A stretch of DNA of 64,000 bases, taken from contig OX359249.1 in NCBI GenBank assembly GCA_947179485.1, forward strand, positions 40,658,250 through 40,722,249, written 5' to 3'. The stretch's first letter is position 1; each line of letters opens with the position of its first letter. The position numbers and the translations under genes are program-made. This DNA comes from Allacma fusca (Eukaryota > Arthropoda > Collembola > Symphypleona > Sminthuridae). Below, piece by piece: positions 11,416 to 24,400 of the stretch. Under the pieces are notes generated by a model, which saw only the letters and a program-made list of their open reading frames with translations, was not told the origin of the DNA and ran no database searches.

Positions 11416-11785
11416 ACCTTGTCGGAGCCATATTCCAAAAAATTGATAACTCACCCAACGTTTGTCAACTACGTCGGGATTTGTCAACTACCTTGTCGGA
11501 GCCATATTCCAAAAAATTGATAACTCACCCAACGTTTGTCAACTACGTTGGGATTTGTCAACTACCTTGTCGGAGCCCTATTCCAAAAAATTGATAACTC
11601 ACCCAACGTTTGTCAACTACGTTGGGATTTGTCAACTACCTTGTCGGAGCCCTATTCCAAAAAATTGATAACTCACCCAACGTTTGTCAACTACGTTGGG
11701 ATTTGTCAACTACCTTGTCGGAGCCCTATTCCAAAAAATTGACAACTCACCCATCATCCAACGTTTGTCAACTTTCTGGACTCTT
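11410..11785. repeat. 74-bp tandem repeat inside the hAT element
   Basis: Units beginning CAACTACCTTGTCGGAGCC recur every 74 bp, about four and a half copies. They share TTTGTCAACTACCT with the preceding 55-bp family, so they probably derive from it by a change of unit. The apparent overlapping protein frames here are the satellite read in three phases. Confidence 0.9.
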
Positions 11786-12389
11786 TTGCCAAGTAACCGG
11801 GTTCCCGAACTTTTTCCACCCCCGAACTCGAGCATTTTAAAAATACTTGTCTGAATTCGAAGTTAGAACTGTAGTAATACAAAAAAACAAAATGCTTATT
11901 TGTAGTAAAAAAGCATTTTCAAACTTAGTTTGTTTGAGCTGGCCGATGCCGATAGTGCTCGGACCAATTCAATTCTGAGTCGGAATTCAATTCAAGACGA
12001 AACTGAACCGATTGGTTCAGTTTGAATTGAACGGAATCATTTTACTTAAATTATTGAAGTTCAAACGATCCACCGTTTACCAGCTCTCCAGTTCCTAATA
12101 TGAAAAAATCCAGGACATGTCATAAGTGAAGTATTACAGGTCTTAAAGTTCAATATTTCAAGGAATTTGATTTTACAGGCTGTTTTAAGGAGAATAAATT
12201 ACAAATATTGAATATTCTGCAAAGATACGTTAAATCTGATAGAGTTTCATCAAAATTAGTACATTGTTTTAAATTTAATAAAATACCGATATATCGCTCA
12301 TGGATATCGGTATCGTGATTTTTCTTGTTAACGATACCGATATTAACGATATTTTAAAATTGAACGATACGCTCATGCCTAGATAGCAT

Positions 12390-13935
12390 ACATTTAATGC
12401 GTATACCAGTAGCGAAGGGATATACATAAAAGTTTACTTTCGAATTAGTATGTATGCTCCAATTTAATGTTCGATGTAACTCCACAAGAAGTAAACATAC
12501 AACCAAACGGAATATCTCAAAATATCTCATTCGAACTGCGGAGCTGAACCTTTATCAAATTTTTATTTTTTAGACTAATATTTAAAAAGACTTTTTCAAA
12601 AAAAGCTTAAAATTAAATTCCAACAGAAAAACAGAACATGCGGAGCTAGTGTATTCAGGGATTATAATCGGAATTTATACGAAAAGGGTTTACCCTTTTG
12701 TTTTTATCTCAAATAAACCTACCCAGATTGAATTACTGTGCAACACTGGACGTTGATTGGTCTTTAGCATTAGGGTAGCAAGGGTATTAGAACCCTCTAA
12801 TGAAAGGAAGTATTGCATGTCAGTGTGTAGCAGAGATTAAAGTTGTGCGGAACTTTGGTTGTGTAATAGGGAAATAAGTTAATTGTCAATTCATAAGCTT
12901 GTGGATAGATCTAAAGGTAAAGGAAAGGCGTCATAAGGAAAAGGAAGGCACTTCTGTATTGAGTTCATAAAGTGAAAAGTTAAATTTTATTCTTCATTTC
13001 ACATTGCATTTATAAGATCATTGGAATAACTAACAATTTTATGCAAGTAGCATATATAACTATACATACTATATATACACATCTTATTCCCTCCCACCAG
13101 CAAAAAGGGAAAATACTTCGTATTCTATTTTCATTCACCATTTGTGAACGTTTCATGGAAATGCGTATTCCTATGAAGATTCAATATTCCATGTAAAAAG
13201 GATGTTTGTTACAAAACAAGTTCAAAACCAGTTCAACAAACCATACAAATAACTAATTACTAAATACCTGTATTGTCTACACTATAACACAAATATTGTA
13301 TTTTCCTACTCCGTACACCATAAAAATGTCAAAATACTTCAACGGCTTGAACTACGTATTTTCAAAATGTAATGTTATCTCTGCCACCAGCCCGTATTTT
13401 ACTGCTAGGTTTTCTTGACTTTTATTTATGACAGTGACCTAACGAGTATGTATATTTAAATCTAATAATCTACTAATCTATTAATATTCCTGTTTTTTCC
13501 GTGTAAGGTTAAATTTATATATAGCTGCTATCCTAGATTTTTTCAAAACATATTTAAAATTCCAGAATTTGCGACATAGTATGTACGCGTAACCGTATAA
13601 AATATAATTTTGATGCTTTTGAAGTATTAAAATTATGAAATACTGAGAGCCCTAGTGTTTTAACTTCAGTCATTTTGAAATGCTCCCGACTCTCTAAAGA
13701 TATGCACGGCTTTGACCGACCCTTGATGGTGCGGTCATGTTCCATGCAAAGTTTCATGAACATCTATGATGGCGTGTTTTTTAAATCAACACCATATACC
13801 TATATTTTAAATGCCAGGTTATGACCAAGATCGATTCCAGGGATAGGCAGATATAAGCAAAAATCTTAGGCGTTAGGTACACATAACAGTATCTTTGTAA
13901 AAGACTTGTTCCCCGAATATTTTTTTAGAAAAGTA
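12390..13935. other. Intergenic, AT-rich
   Basis: No supported gene. A 69-codon minus-strand frame at 13554-13763 looks partly protein-like but has no start or splice context and no recognised homolog. Short TATA-rich runs occur near 13075. Confidence 0.45.
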
Positions 13936-13941
13936 TTTATT
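13936..13941 (-). terminator. Polyadenylation signal of the cuticle-type gene
   Basis: TTTATT on the plus strand is AATAAA on the minus strand, about 70 bp after the stop codon at 14011-14009. Confidence 0.65.
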
Positions 13942-14008
13942 CATAAACAAAATAGCACAAACAGAATACAGAACATTCAAGACAATCACATCATAGTTCA
14001 ACTAATAC

Positions 14009-15115
14009 TTAATGACCTTTGGAGTAAGTAGTAACAGAAGGAGCAGCATAGGTGGTGCTGGAAACCACAGTTGGGGCACCCGCAGCATAGGATGCAACGG
14101 CTGGTTGAGCATAGGCAGCAATGGCTGGTTGGGCATAGGCATGAACGGCGGGTTGGGCATAGGCAGCAAGGGCTGGTTGGGCATAGGCAGCAAGGCCTGG
14201 TTGAGCATAGGCAGCAATAGCGGGTTGCGCATAAGAAATACCTTGTTGAGCATAACCGAATTGTGCAAGGTTCAGTCCCAAAAGTCCAGCTTGAGCATAT
14301 CCTAGAGCAGGTTGAGCAGCCACAGCGTAACCGGTTGCGTGGGCTGGTCCGGCGTAGGTGACTGGCCCGTTAAGGCCAACAGTTGGGTTCACGTAGGACG
14401 TGTATTGAGTGCTAAATTGAACTGGAGCAACTTTGGGAGCACCAACGGCGGACTGGCTGTAACCTGGGATCAAAATAACAAAATGTCACATGCGTTGCTA
14501 TTCAACCACTTCCGGGTAAACCAAGAATTAAATCATTTTGTTCCAAATGTTACCTTGAACGTGGCCAACTGAGACAGCGGGCTCAGAGTGAGTATTGTAA
14601 GTTGTTGTTTTTGTGACGACGGGAGTAATGGTCTTGGTCACACCGACTGTTTCTACATTACGGATGGCGGCAGCTGGAATAGCATTAGAGTAACCGACAG
14701 GGGCACTCGATTTGAAGGTAGCAACTGCGACGGCAGGGGCAGCTACAGCAGCGGGGGCAGCAGCAACGGCTGAAAGGTAAGGATGATGGTTGAAAAATGT
14801 GTTGTGTCTTTGAGGTAAGAATAATAATTGTTTAGTAACTAAAATATTACCAGCTACTGGAGCAGCGGCAACACTTGGTGCTCCATAAGCATAACCGGCA
14901 CTTCCACGCTTCTCAACTTTCCCCTCCTCAGCAGAAGCAAGAGCTGTTCAGATAAAAAAAAAATAACCACATTTTTATCAAGGAGGCTCTCCGAAAATTC
15001 AGAATAAAAATAAGAGTCGGAGGAAATTATCTCTCTTTGAAGAAAAACAAAATAATTTCATAAATTAGAAATTATACTCACCGAAGATCGCAAAGGCAAG
15101 AATGATAGCCTTCAT
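14009..15115 (-). CDS. Alanine-rich cuticle-type structural protein, four exons
   Basis: Minus-strand exons: 15115-15082, 14943-14851, 14769-14554, 14463-14009. All introns are GT-AG and phase 1, giving 265 residues. Residues 1-16 (MKAIILAFAIFALASA) are a signal peptide encoded by a tiny first exon, a layout common in arthropod cuticle genes. The mature protein starts EEGKVEKRGS, followed by Ala/Val/Pro-rich segments. A central conserved-looking stretch (TVGVTKTITPVVTKTTTYN) leads into a C-terminal array of AYAQP-type pentapeptides and octapeptides (at least nine), then a VTTYSKGH end. It has no cysteine and no chitin-binding R&R motif, so it fits the low-complexity cuticular protein group. 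Role in the extracellular cuticle or another secreted matrix is inferred. The repeats give open shadow frames on both strands. Confidence 0.85.
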
Positions 15116-15217
15116 TTTGAGCTAATTCGAAGTTCTACTTGCACACAAAATTACTTACACAGTCATACAAACACAAGCACACAGTTTAGAATGATTTGAT
15201 CATTGCACTGGTTGCCC

Positions 15218-15224
15218 TTTTATA
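15218..15224 (-). promoter_or_regulatory. TATA box of the cuticle-type gene
   Basis: The minus strand reads TATAAAA here, about 100 bp upstream of the ATG. The transcription start is expected about 30 bp downstream, near 15190. A strong TATA is typical of highly expressed cuticle genes. Confidence 0.65.
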
Positions 15225-16129
15225 TTCAATTGATCAGTCAAAAAGGAACTGAAAATTGTGAAGTCTTTCTTCCGCCCCAACCTTCTCATCAGGTTTTCTG
15301 CAACCCTCGCACATCTTTTGTATCCTGACAATATTCAGATTCTACAAGTTTATTTATGCCATTGTATGAACTAGGAAGTATATACACACCTGTAACAAGT
15401 GTAAAGAGTGTACAACAAATTTACTCCTTATGTCATACCATCATCCTGTGCTTACTTATAGTAAACACTAAACATATGAGTAGAGTAGATGCCAGCAAAC
15501 TAATACATCAAGTTCCGAAAAATAAAGTGAGAAGTATCTTCAAATCATCTGTATAAGGCCATTATACAAGTAATTAATATGCTGAAATAAGCCAATAGAC
15601 AAGTAATGTGAGTACTTACAGCGTAAACAAATTAGACATTGCATGCACAATGTTGGTTTACGTAGTATTTAAATGGTAAAGAGCTTGGGAACAAGTCACT
15701 ACTATGCTATCAACTTGTTAATAGTCAGATGAGATAGTTATGGGGCAAAAGTGTACGAATCATTTAATGTACTTTCACAAAGGTTACAAAAAAAAACAAA
15801 AGGTTCAAAACTCTGTCGATCGTTTCTCCTGTCTACAAAGAGAAAGTGACCAGACAGGTTCGTATTGCACCAAATGACCCATAACAGAACCGGCACACCT
15901 TTCTCACTGTATTTTTCTTTTTGAACGCTTGTTTTTCTCTCTCTCTCTACATTACTGTAGCAGCAGGAACATCCACTTTTGCATTCCAATCTCAATATCC
16001 TCATCTATCATCATTTCTGTCAATGTTTTTAAATAAATTATATTTGGTCGGGCATCTATCCCATTTGAATAATGACTCGGTAGTTTCAATGTGGAACTTT
16101 ACTTATCAAGGAAATTAATTATTTCTAAT
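15225..16129. other. Intergenic, no gene seen
   Basis: Sequence upstream of the cuticle gene. Two overlapping open frames on opposite strands (15738-16118) show no family features. A short (CT) run lies near 15936. Confidence 0.45.
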
Positions 16130-17310
16130 CTGGCTAGGTTAACTCATGTCAACATCAAATTAAATTCGATTAATTACAATAATTAAAATAAATAATAATT
16201 AATAGCAATAATAGCAACACATAATAATTAGTAAAAATAATAATTAATAGTAATTAATAGCAACAATAAAAAATAACAAAAACAATAAAAAACAACAAAA
16301 ACAATAATAAAAAATAATAAAAATTACAAAGAGTTATAATTTTTAATAGGGAGTTAGCGCACCCTTTAGATGAGGGAAACTTATAAAACTTATACAGCGA
16401 AAGTGATGTCACTTTTCGCAAAGCACGTGATCATGACATCACTTTCCATAACTTATGGAACGTATACAGCTGCTGTATAAGTTTTGTCCATTCCGTAAAC
16501 TTATGAAGTAGCGAAAAGTGACGTCACTTTCGCTGTATAAGTTTTATAAGTTTCCCTCATCTAAAGGGTGCGCTAACTCCCTAATAATAATAATAGCAAC
16601 AAATTAAAAAAATAAAAAAAATCAGTTATAATTTTTAATAATAATAGCAACAAATTATAAAAAATAACAATCATAACAAAAAATTATAATTTTTAACAAA
16701 ATTAGCAGCAAATAATCATTAATGACAATATTAACAAAAAATTATAATTAATAACAATAATAACAAATTTGATTTTTTAATAATAATAGCAACAAATTAT
16801 AATTAATAACAATAATAACAAATTTGAATTTTTAATAATAATAGCAGCAAATTATAAATATTAATAATTAATAATAACAAGTTATAATTTGTAGTAATAA
16901 TAGCAGCAAATTATAATTAATAACAATAATAAAGTATAATTTGTAGCAATAGTAATAGCAGCGAATTTTAATTAATAATAATAACAAATTATAATTTGTA
17001 ATAATAATAGCATCAAATTATAATTAATAACAATAACAAATTTTAATTTGTAATAATAATAGCATCAAATTATAATTAATAACAATAACAAATTTTAATT
17101 TGTAATAATAATAGCATCAAATTATAATTAATAACAATAACAAATTTTAATTTGTAATAATAATAGCATCAAATTATAATTAATAACAATAACAAATTTT
17201 AATTTGTAATAATAATAGCAGCAAATTATAATTAATTACAATAATTGCCACAAATTATACTTAATAAAAATAATAACAGCAAATTATAATGATTAATAAT
17301 AGTAAAAGTT
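16130..17310. repeat. AAT-rich satellite tract, 52-bp units in the right part
   Basis: This is almost pure AATAAT, AATTAATAGCAACA and ACAAATTATAATT sequence. In 16975-17240 a 52-bp unit containing AATAATAGCATCAAATTATA repeats five times (CATCAAAT at 17011, 17063, 17115, 17167). The tract is interrupted by the foldback element at 16349-16581. Confidence 0.85.
16347..16583. mobile_element. 233-bp foldback MITE inserted in the AT-rich satellite
   Basis: The termini form an inverted repeat of about 75 bp, nearly perfect. The left starts GGGAGTTAGCGCACCCTTTA at 16349, and the right, reverse complemented from 16581, starts with the same 20 bases. Inner parts carry CAGCGAAAGTGATGTCACTT (left) against ...GTGACGTCACTT (right). 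Flanks are TA on both sides, so a TA duplication is likely, although AAT with one extra terminal base also fits. The GC content is far above its host tract, so the insertion boundaries are unmistakable. Family unresolved (Tc1/mariner-like if TA). Confidence 0.85.
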
Positions 17311-18468
17311 ATAATATACCCGGACATTTTTATTTGACATAACATAGTAACATAATTATTTGATCCCGAGTGTAGATAATTAATACTAACGCAATAATTA
17401 AGTTCTGAAATAATATAACAACCTCATGATATCAAGTACTTTGCAACTCTCGTAACTTTAGCTCAGCTCCATCTCAAAGCACGGATGGGTACACGCGAGG
17501 TCCCCGCCAGAAAAATCATTAGGTAGATTCCATGACTATAGTATAGTTCGAGTGGCCGGCATGCCAGCCAATAAATGGCGCCAAAGTTGTAATTTGTATG
17601 TACTTCGTTCGTCCGTTTGTTCGGATGCGATAGAATGGTATTGCAAATCGGTATTGCTATTCCTTCTTCCATTCCTAATAAATCACGACATGAGCATACA
17701 CAAACACTACAGACTACCTTTTCAACAACTGAATTCTAGCTAAAGTTTAGAAAGAAGTCTCTCACAATAAGTACATTGTCTACCGAAGGCACATGTACTT
17801 GAGTGTAACACTGTCCTTCAAAAATTAAATGTACAGAAATCACGCAATCAGCAATAATAACGTACACTTGTAATAAGAATTAATAGTTTCCCCTAAAACT
17901 GTGCCAGTATTCAGATTTTGAGATTGTGTTGTCTGCCCATTTACATAATATTTGTTGGGGAACACAGAATTGTTGCAGCTAATTATTTTAAGTACTCAAT
18001 TTGTAGCCAAAGGAGGGATAAAGTGTCATTGTTGAACTTCAGTTGTTTGAATTATTTTCTAAGAAACGGTCAGAAATTGGTTGTTTAAAAACAACCATGC
18101 AAGATGCAGAGGAGGATTTGATTGTCAATTTTTAGTTTAGTTTATGTGTAGTTAACTGCTACATTTCTAGAAATCAACAGTGTTCATGTTTGTACAAGAT
18201 ACATCAAGACCAGGAATTATTGCAAAACGTTCCGCAACGGGATTTAAGATTACTTAAGCCACTGATCTGGTAAGATTAATTAATCAATTTTAAAGACTGA
18301 GAACGTCTTGTCGTTTGTAATTTGACTTGACCACATTACTTATTGTTATTATTCATTGTTCATTTCCATAATCTTTGGTTTGAAAGCTATTTTGGTGTGG
18401 TGTTATAGGATGTAAATTAATTGTATTGTTATATTACAAATGGATTGCAGTGCAGCAAAGTGCAAAGT
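17311..18468. other. Nup188 upstream region
   Basis: Probable promoter and 5' UTR of the gene starting at 18469. A slightly GC-richer patch at 17460-17680 includes CACGCGAGGTCCCCGCC. No TATA box is recognised, as is usual for housekeeping genes. A possible untranslated exon with a GGTAAGAT donor near 18269 cannot be confirmed. Confidence 0.4.
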
Positions 18469-21400
18469 ATGGCCAACGACGAGGGGAAAAACGTGGAAGT
18501 GGTTGTAGAAAGGTATGTAGTTGTAGAAGAATTTGTAGGTATATTATGGAATACAATTTGTAAGATTTGATAGATAAAGTTGGTAATACTTGTGAGGTTG
18601 TGGGGTTATGATTCATCACCGAATGTTTTTCTGTCCATCAGTCCAAGTAAGCACCTCTGGACTTTACTGACTGGCAAGACCGTTTTAGCTAGCTTCGAAG
18701 TTGTTCATGATGAACTTAAGAGGAATTGTAACAAAATAATCACTGGGCTGAAAGCATTCCAAACCCTAAAACCCGCTGAAGTAGAAGCTTACAAAAAGAA
18801 GGTCAATGGAACAGCATCCTTACCGCCGAAGGATAGGCTTCGGCGAGCTTTGGTTGAGAAGATGGTAGGTCAATTCGAATTCTACAGTATTAGTATGTGC
18901 AGCCTAGAACTTCGACAAGTTTTGGTACATGCTTTTATGACTTATGCAATCAAGTTGGAAATAATGTGTATGATTCTATTTATTTACAGAAATTAGAAGA
19001 AGAATATGCTTTCAATTTGTTTCTTACTTACATCATGTTTGAGTACAAAGGATCCCCTGTTTCGTATGAAACATTAGTAGAGTCTGAAAAGGATTTAAAG
19101 AATTTTTTGATTTCACTGGAAAAGTTCTACCTTAACGAAAGGCTATGCCTTATTTATTGTTCTCAGTTAATTTTAAAATACGCTGTTCAAGAAGATCATC
19201 CATACACGGTGGGTTTTCATTAGTATTTTTATACAAATATGCCGCAGCGTTTTATTAACAGTAGTGTATGTGTATACGTACGATACACGCGTGTGAAAAA
19301 AGCTAATTATGAGATGGTTACTATTTCAGGAAATTCTCTCCTCATTCGTACAAGCAGCGTGTATGGAAGATTGGTTAAAATGGATGGCTGCCTCAATCGA
19401 CGAAGCTTTGAATGATAAAGAAGTGGTTGAAGTTCTTCACACACTGTCCTCAATTCTCTATTATATGGGCCGCTGTGAGAATGTTCTCACATCTGCAGTA
19501 ACACATCTTGACAGTTATAATTGGTCACCTAGATCCAAATCTAAAGATATTGTCCAAGCAGAAGCTGTTCTATGCTACAGTTTACTACAAGCGGGCGACA
19601 CATCAGCTGACGCTGATAACGAAGTCATTAAGTCATTTTTGGAAAAGAATATCACCGAATTACTGGAAAACCCATATGTCCTCGCGTCACTTCTACAATG
19701 CATTAAAACTCGGTTTCCTAATAATAAAGTAATCAGAACTAAGCTTCAGGCAGCTTCGAACCCATCCAGAACTGCGTTTTCTACAAATGAACTCGTTAAC
19801 GCGTACTCCTTAGATGGTTTTAAAAATGTATGTCCTAATGATGTTACAGTGAAAGTTCAAAATGTATAATCAAATTTGCTTATTAATTAACTAATAATAA
19901 TGAAATAATTATTTTTCAGAAACATGGTATATCATCTGTGGTTATACCTTGTGTAAATACGGCTGTGCAGTTCATTTTAAGTAGCTATGTACGAGAAAAT
20001 TTCGGTTCCAACATCCATTGGTACAAATTAGTGGAGTCCCTGTTGAAGGATGTGAGATAAAAATAATTTCTATAAGTTATAAAATCGTATTTGGTTGAAA
20101 GGTATTAATTACAAATTTTTCTCTGTGCAGCCTCAAGTTGCAAATGATTTTGTTCACGATAACTGTGAGGAATATTTGCAAGTCTATTCCGAGACTGTGA
20201 TGTCTTTTCCGATCTTCACTCATTCAATGATTAACATGTGGAAGTCAGTTTTCTTAGCTGTTTCTGCTGTTGATTTCACGTCCGTTGAAATAGTAGGATA
20301 CCTAATTTTTTTTAAATCCCAAGTTGAATCAATAATAATATCAAAAGTTTTAATTGTAATTTAATTTTACAAGCTTACCTCAGCCATTGAAGACGTGCGA
20401 TGGTTAGCGGAAATTTTTGATCAAGTCGACCCTCGATTACTCAAACCGAATGGAAGCAACGAGTGGATTTTGTTACGTGACCGCGTCGTCTGCGGAATAC
20501 CTATCAAAGCTAATTCTGTCGGTACAACGTTAGATGATCGTGTTCCCTTAGTCATATGTTGGCCCTTAAGTCCATCGCAACAAATTAATGTATGGAAAAT
20601 CATTCTCAAAGAAGTTCTGCAACCTATAATCCAAGCAACCGACGCTGGGGATCCATATGCACTAGAGCAAAATGAAGAGCAATTGTGTGCTCTTGCAGAA
20701 TTTCTCGTAATTTATTCTGGAGTGGCACAAAAAATTTCCAGCGAAATGCTGAATATTTTTAAACCTCTTTCGTACTTGCTGCAAACGTAAGCGAATATTG
20801 CATTTAGTATTACTTTATGACGTTGATTCTAGTTTGGTTTTTAGATGTGACCTAGTATGTAGTAGAAGCCAATTTACTGAATATTAAAAATCGTGATTTT
20901 CTCATCCGTTTCTTAGCCAAGCCTCAGTGAAATCACATCCTGCTGGAAGATCCAGCTTAATTGGCCTGGTTTTAAGATTATTAGCTGGAGGAGCCAAATT
21001 TGATAAGTCAATTTTAACCTCTCAAATGTACGAATTTTGGCCGCTGTCGCCAGAACCCAATTTGGTTGGAAAAATAATTATTGGCTTTGAAAGTGTGACC
21101 AGCCAAGGATACGCAGTAACCAAGTCTTTTCTCCAATCGCTCTTGCGATTAATGGATGTAGGAAATTTTTCTTGCTTTTAGAAGAACTTTCGTAATGTTT
21201 GTGTTTCATTTGAATGTTTTTTCATTTGTCCATAGATTCCAATCAAAGATGGTGGTGATCACGTGAGACAAATCTGTTTATCGTCAATTTGGTTTGTTCT
21301 GGAAAATATCTTCCCGTCCTACGAGCATTGGGGAATTTGTCATACGGCGGAAAAAAATGTCATAATTAAAGATTGCTTAAATATTTTCCTGAAGTTATAT

Positions 21401-24400
21401 CGATCCGTTGATCCGGAGTACTTGGAATTGAAAAAGCTCTCCATTGCTGGGTTAATGGACAAGACCAGTTCCTTGTATGCTATTTTAAAAACAGGTGCGG
21501 CAATTTAATTGTTCGGGAGACATCTTATTTGGAAGAGAAAGGGGTGGTTTTCATATTCTTGTGCTTCGCTTTACAGATTCCCATTTATTACAAGATAGTA
21601 TTATTAGACCAAATGCGGACACGGTGATGCTCCCTGATATAATGATTGCCACCTTGAGTTTGCTGATGGAAATCCATAACTTTAAAAAGGATGTACTGAA
21701 GGTAAGTACTGTTTTGATTTTTAAAATGTGAACTTGTAATACTTTACATACTTAAATGGATTTTTAGCATTCATGAAACTTGAAAGAGCAAGCTAATTTA
21801 AAAGTGATGTACTGTTTAAGTAATAAAGTACTTTACGAATTTTCACAGTCTGTAGATTCAACTCTGGCTCTTGAACTAATCCAAAAACTGGGCCAGTTGT
21901 GCCGTCATCGCTTACTTTCCCGAGTTCCAACTTTAGCCATTCAATTTTTAAAGAACATAGCTGCAGAATCAACTGTATCCGTACTTGCATGCCTTCACAC
22001 GGACGCTGAGTCGTTTCGGGATCTTGTTTTGCAGAGGCTTGAATACAAGTCTGAAGACATAAATTTAAAAGTACTTACGTTGGGTAAAGACGTGTATCAA
22101 TTACAAAATTGATACTCTTCCGTCATCCGTTGATATCATTTACGTGGGCTCATTCACATGTGTACTGCTAATTTTTGTTAACCTATAAAACTTTTAGGTT
22201 GGCATTTTGGAGTTCCTTGGGGTTTGCGCACATACGCAGCTAGGATTAGTGCAACATTTCTTTGAAGAAGCTAATTTTGTTGATCGCCTAATGGAGTTGT
22301 TTATTGAGCAGGTTAGTGTTTCACTTCTACATTCATAATACTTTGGTTTAGGCAGGTTTCCAGTTTGTGTTAATAATCATGGCAGTTATTTTTGCTTGCT
22401 TAAATTTAGTAATGTTCGGTATACATACACGAAGCAAAGAAAATGTTCAGACTCGAGCAATGGCTAGTCATTAGTGATAATTATTGGTGATAGACGTGCT
22501 TTAAATCTGTATTTCAGGAAGAGAATCTATCCATCGCTCTCCTAGGATTTGTTCGGGCCTTATTCCGTCGAGGTGCGAGCACAATCAAAAATTATAAAGG
22601 GAACATTTGGTCGTACATCTTTGATCCTATCAAACGATTAAAGTCGTAAGTTATAATATCGATTGCAGAATATGATCTCAACGGTGTAATAAATATATGA
22701 TTGCGTGCTATAATAGTAGGAATAAACTTTTTCTGCAGTGAAAGCCGATTAGAATTAGTCACTCGCACCATGAATATAATAACGTTCGAGCTTTTCGTAA
22801 ATGGTACAGCAGAGCAAAACTTTTCTACTGAAATAGCTAATCTGTTGAAAGAAGAGGAATTCAAACATGTTATTACGGTGAGAAGGCCAAGATCCTTACA
22901 AGAAACTAAAAATATGCTTTTGTTAGTTAAAACTTACTCATATCTAATTACCATTCATTTTTCAGGTTTGCTTCGAGTCCAAGGATGTTGATAAGGCCAA
23001 AACGTTGGTGTCAATTAAGCAGTTTTTTGTGATTTTAACAAGTAGAATTGAACTCACTAATTTGATGCCAAAAGACACGAGAGAGATGCTAATTACATTA
23101 CTCGGCAAGAATATAACGGACTCAGAAAAGGTCGGATCAGATGGAAACTCGGGAGGAACTTACGCTGAACTATTACTTCATTTGGCGCCGTGGGATGATC
23201 AGGATTTCTTTAAGCAGTTTATTTCCCAAGTTTCTCCATCATTCGAGAGGAACGTTATCGCTCTTCAGAAACCTCTTCTAGCTTTAATGATTCATTGTAT
23301 CAGGCATAGCAAATCTACCATTGAACCTACAACCATCGGCCATCTAGTTCATATTGTCTCCCGTATCTTCTTCAAATCTGCCCATGTTTATGAATCAGAT
23401 CAACCGGAAATTGTCTATCCTATTCTTGCCTTAGCTGCCAACATTGTAACGAGTATAATCAATTCTCCTAAATGCTTGGAATGGACCTCCACTTTTCATT
23501 CGAATTTCCTCGTCATGGCTGTCGTTAATGTGGCAAGCATTGGAATATTAGTAAGCTTTTAGTAGTTATCTCATACTTATATATGAATCAGTCAAGTATA
23601 TGTATGCGATTCACTAATGGACTAATGTATACCAAATTATTGCGAATGTGGAGCATAGGAGTCTGCAAATTGCGCTAAGTATGCAGTCTGCTATTTAATT
23701 TTCTGTACAGCCCATTGGACCTTTTGTAATTTCGTATACATGAAAGTAGATTTTCCGGGTTTTGCAATCAAATTAATTAATTTAGCTCGTGTGGGTCGAC
23801 ACATATCACCATCCGTGTTGTGTGCTTACGTAAATTAGCCTTGGATGTGTTAAGTATAAACTTTGAAATCCAGTTGGGTTATAATTGTGTTCACTGGTGA
23901 TTTAGAAAGGGAAAGGTCCGGAGATAGTTGCGGAGTGCCTGGGTGTCCTGATCCAACTGTGCACCAACAATAACTGCAATGTTCTGGCGTACACGTCCCT
24001 GAGTAAATACTTATGGCTACCCCTGGGAAAATTTGCAACAACGGACTTACAAGACCCCAAATGGAATGATGTCTATCTCTTGGGAGTTCATTTGAACACT
24101 CGGATGATAAATAATCTCAAGTTTCATTACTTAGAAGAGTGCCTTAACTTTTGGGGGCTGCATGGGCTATATTTAACTCATAAATTGTGGGATTTGGCTG
24201 ATATTGTCGACCGTTTCTTTCTCAAGCACCCGGAAAAAAATTTCCGTGAAATGAAAGACCTTCTTGAAGTTATCGTATTTACTTTGGACGGTGTCGCAGC
24301 AATGATACCCTTCATACAACAGTGGAGACTGCAGCAACCACATCCGCTAACACAAGTTTTGGTAAGGAAAAACTTATTATTTTTGCCTCTTCATATTTGC

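Larger units (their letters stand above)
10542..12389. mobile_element. Non-autonomous hAT element with 8-bp target duplication
   Basis: The element spans 10550-12381 and is flanked by the perfect 8-bp repeat GATAGCAT (10542-10549 and 12382-12389). Termini are inverted: TAGGCATGAGCG at the left and the same 12 bases at the right after reverse complementing. Subterminal regions at both ends are rich in CGATA and ATCG motifs (e.g. CGATATATCGGT). An 8-bp duplication with TAGG/CAGG-type termini is diagnostic of hAT. There is no transposase ORF; the 1.83-kb body is mostly tandem repeats. The intact duplication suggests a relatively recent insertion. Confidence 0.9.

Noticed and set aside
11346-11840. 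Four overlapping frames MSTT...VNYLVGA in the hAT element
   Set aside because: The 74-bp satellite read in successive phases; no coding gene.
14002-14305. Other-frame products of the cuticle gene (LLPMPNQ and GLGIGSKGW repeats)
   Set aside because: Shadows of the pentapeptide-repeat exon; the signal-peptide-linked frame is the real one.
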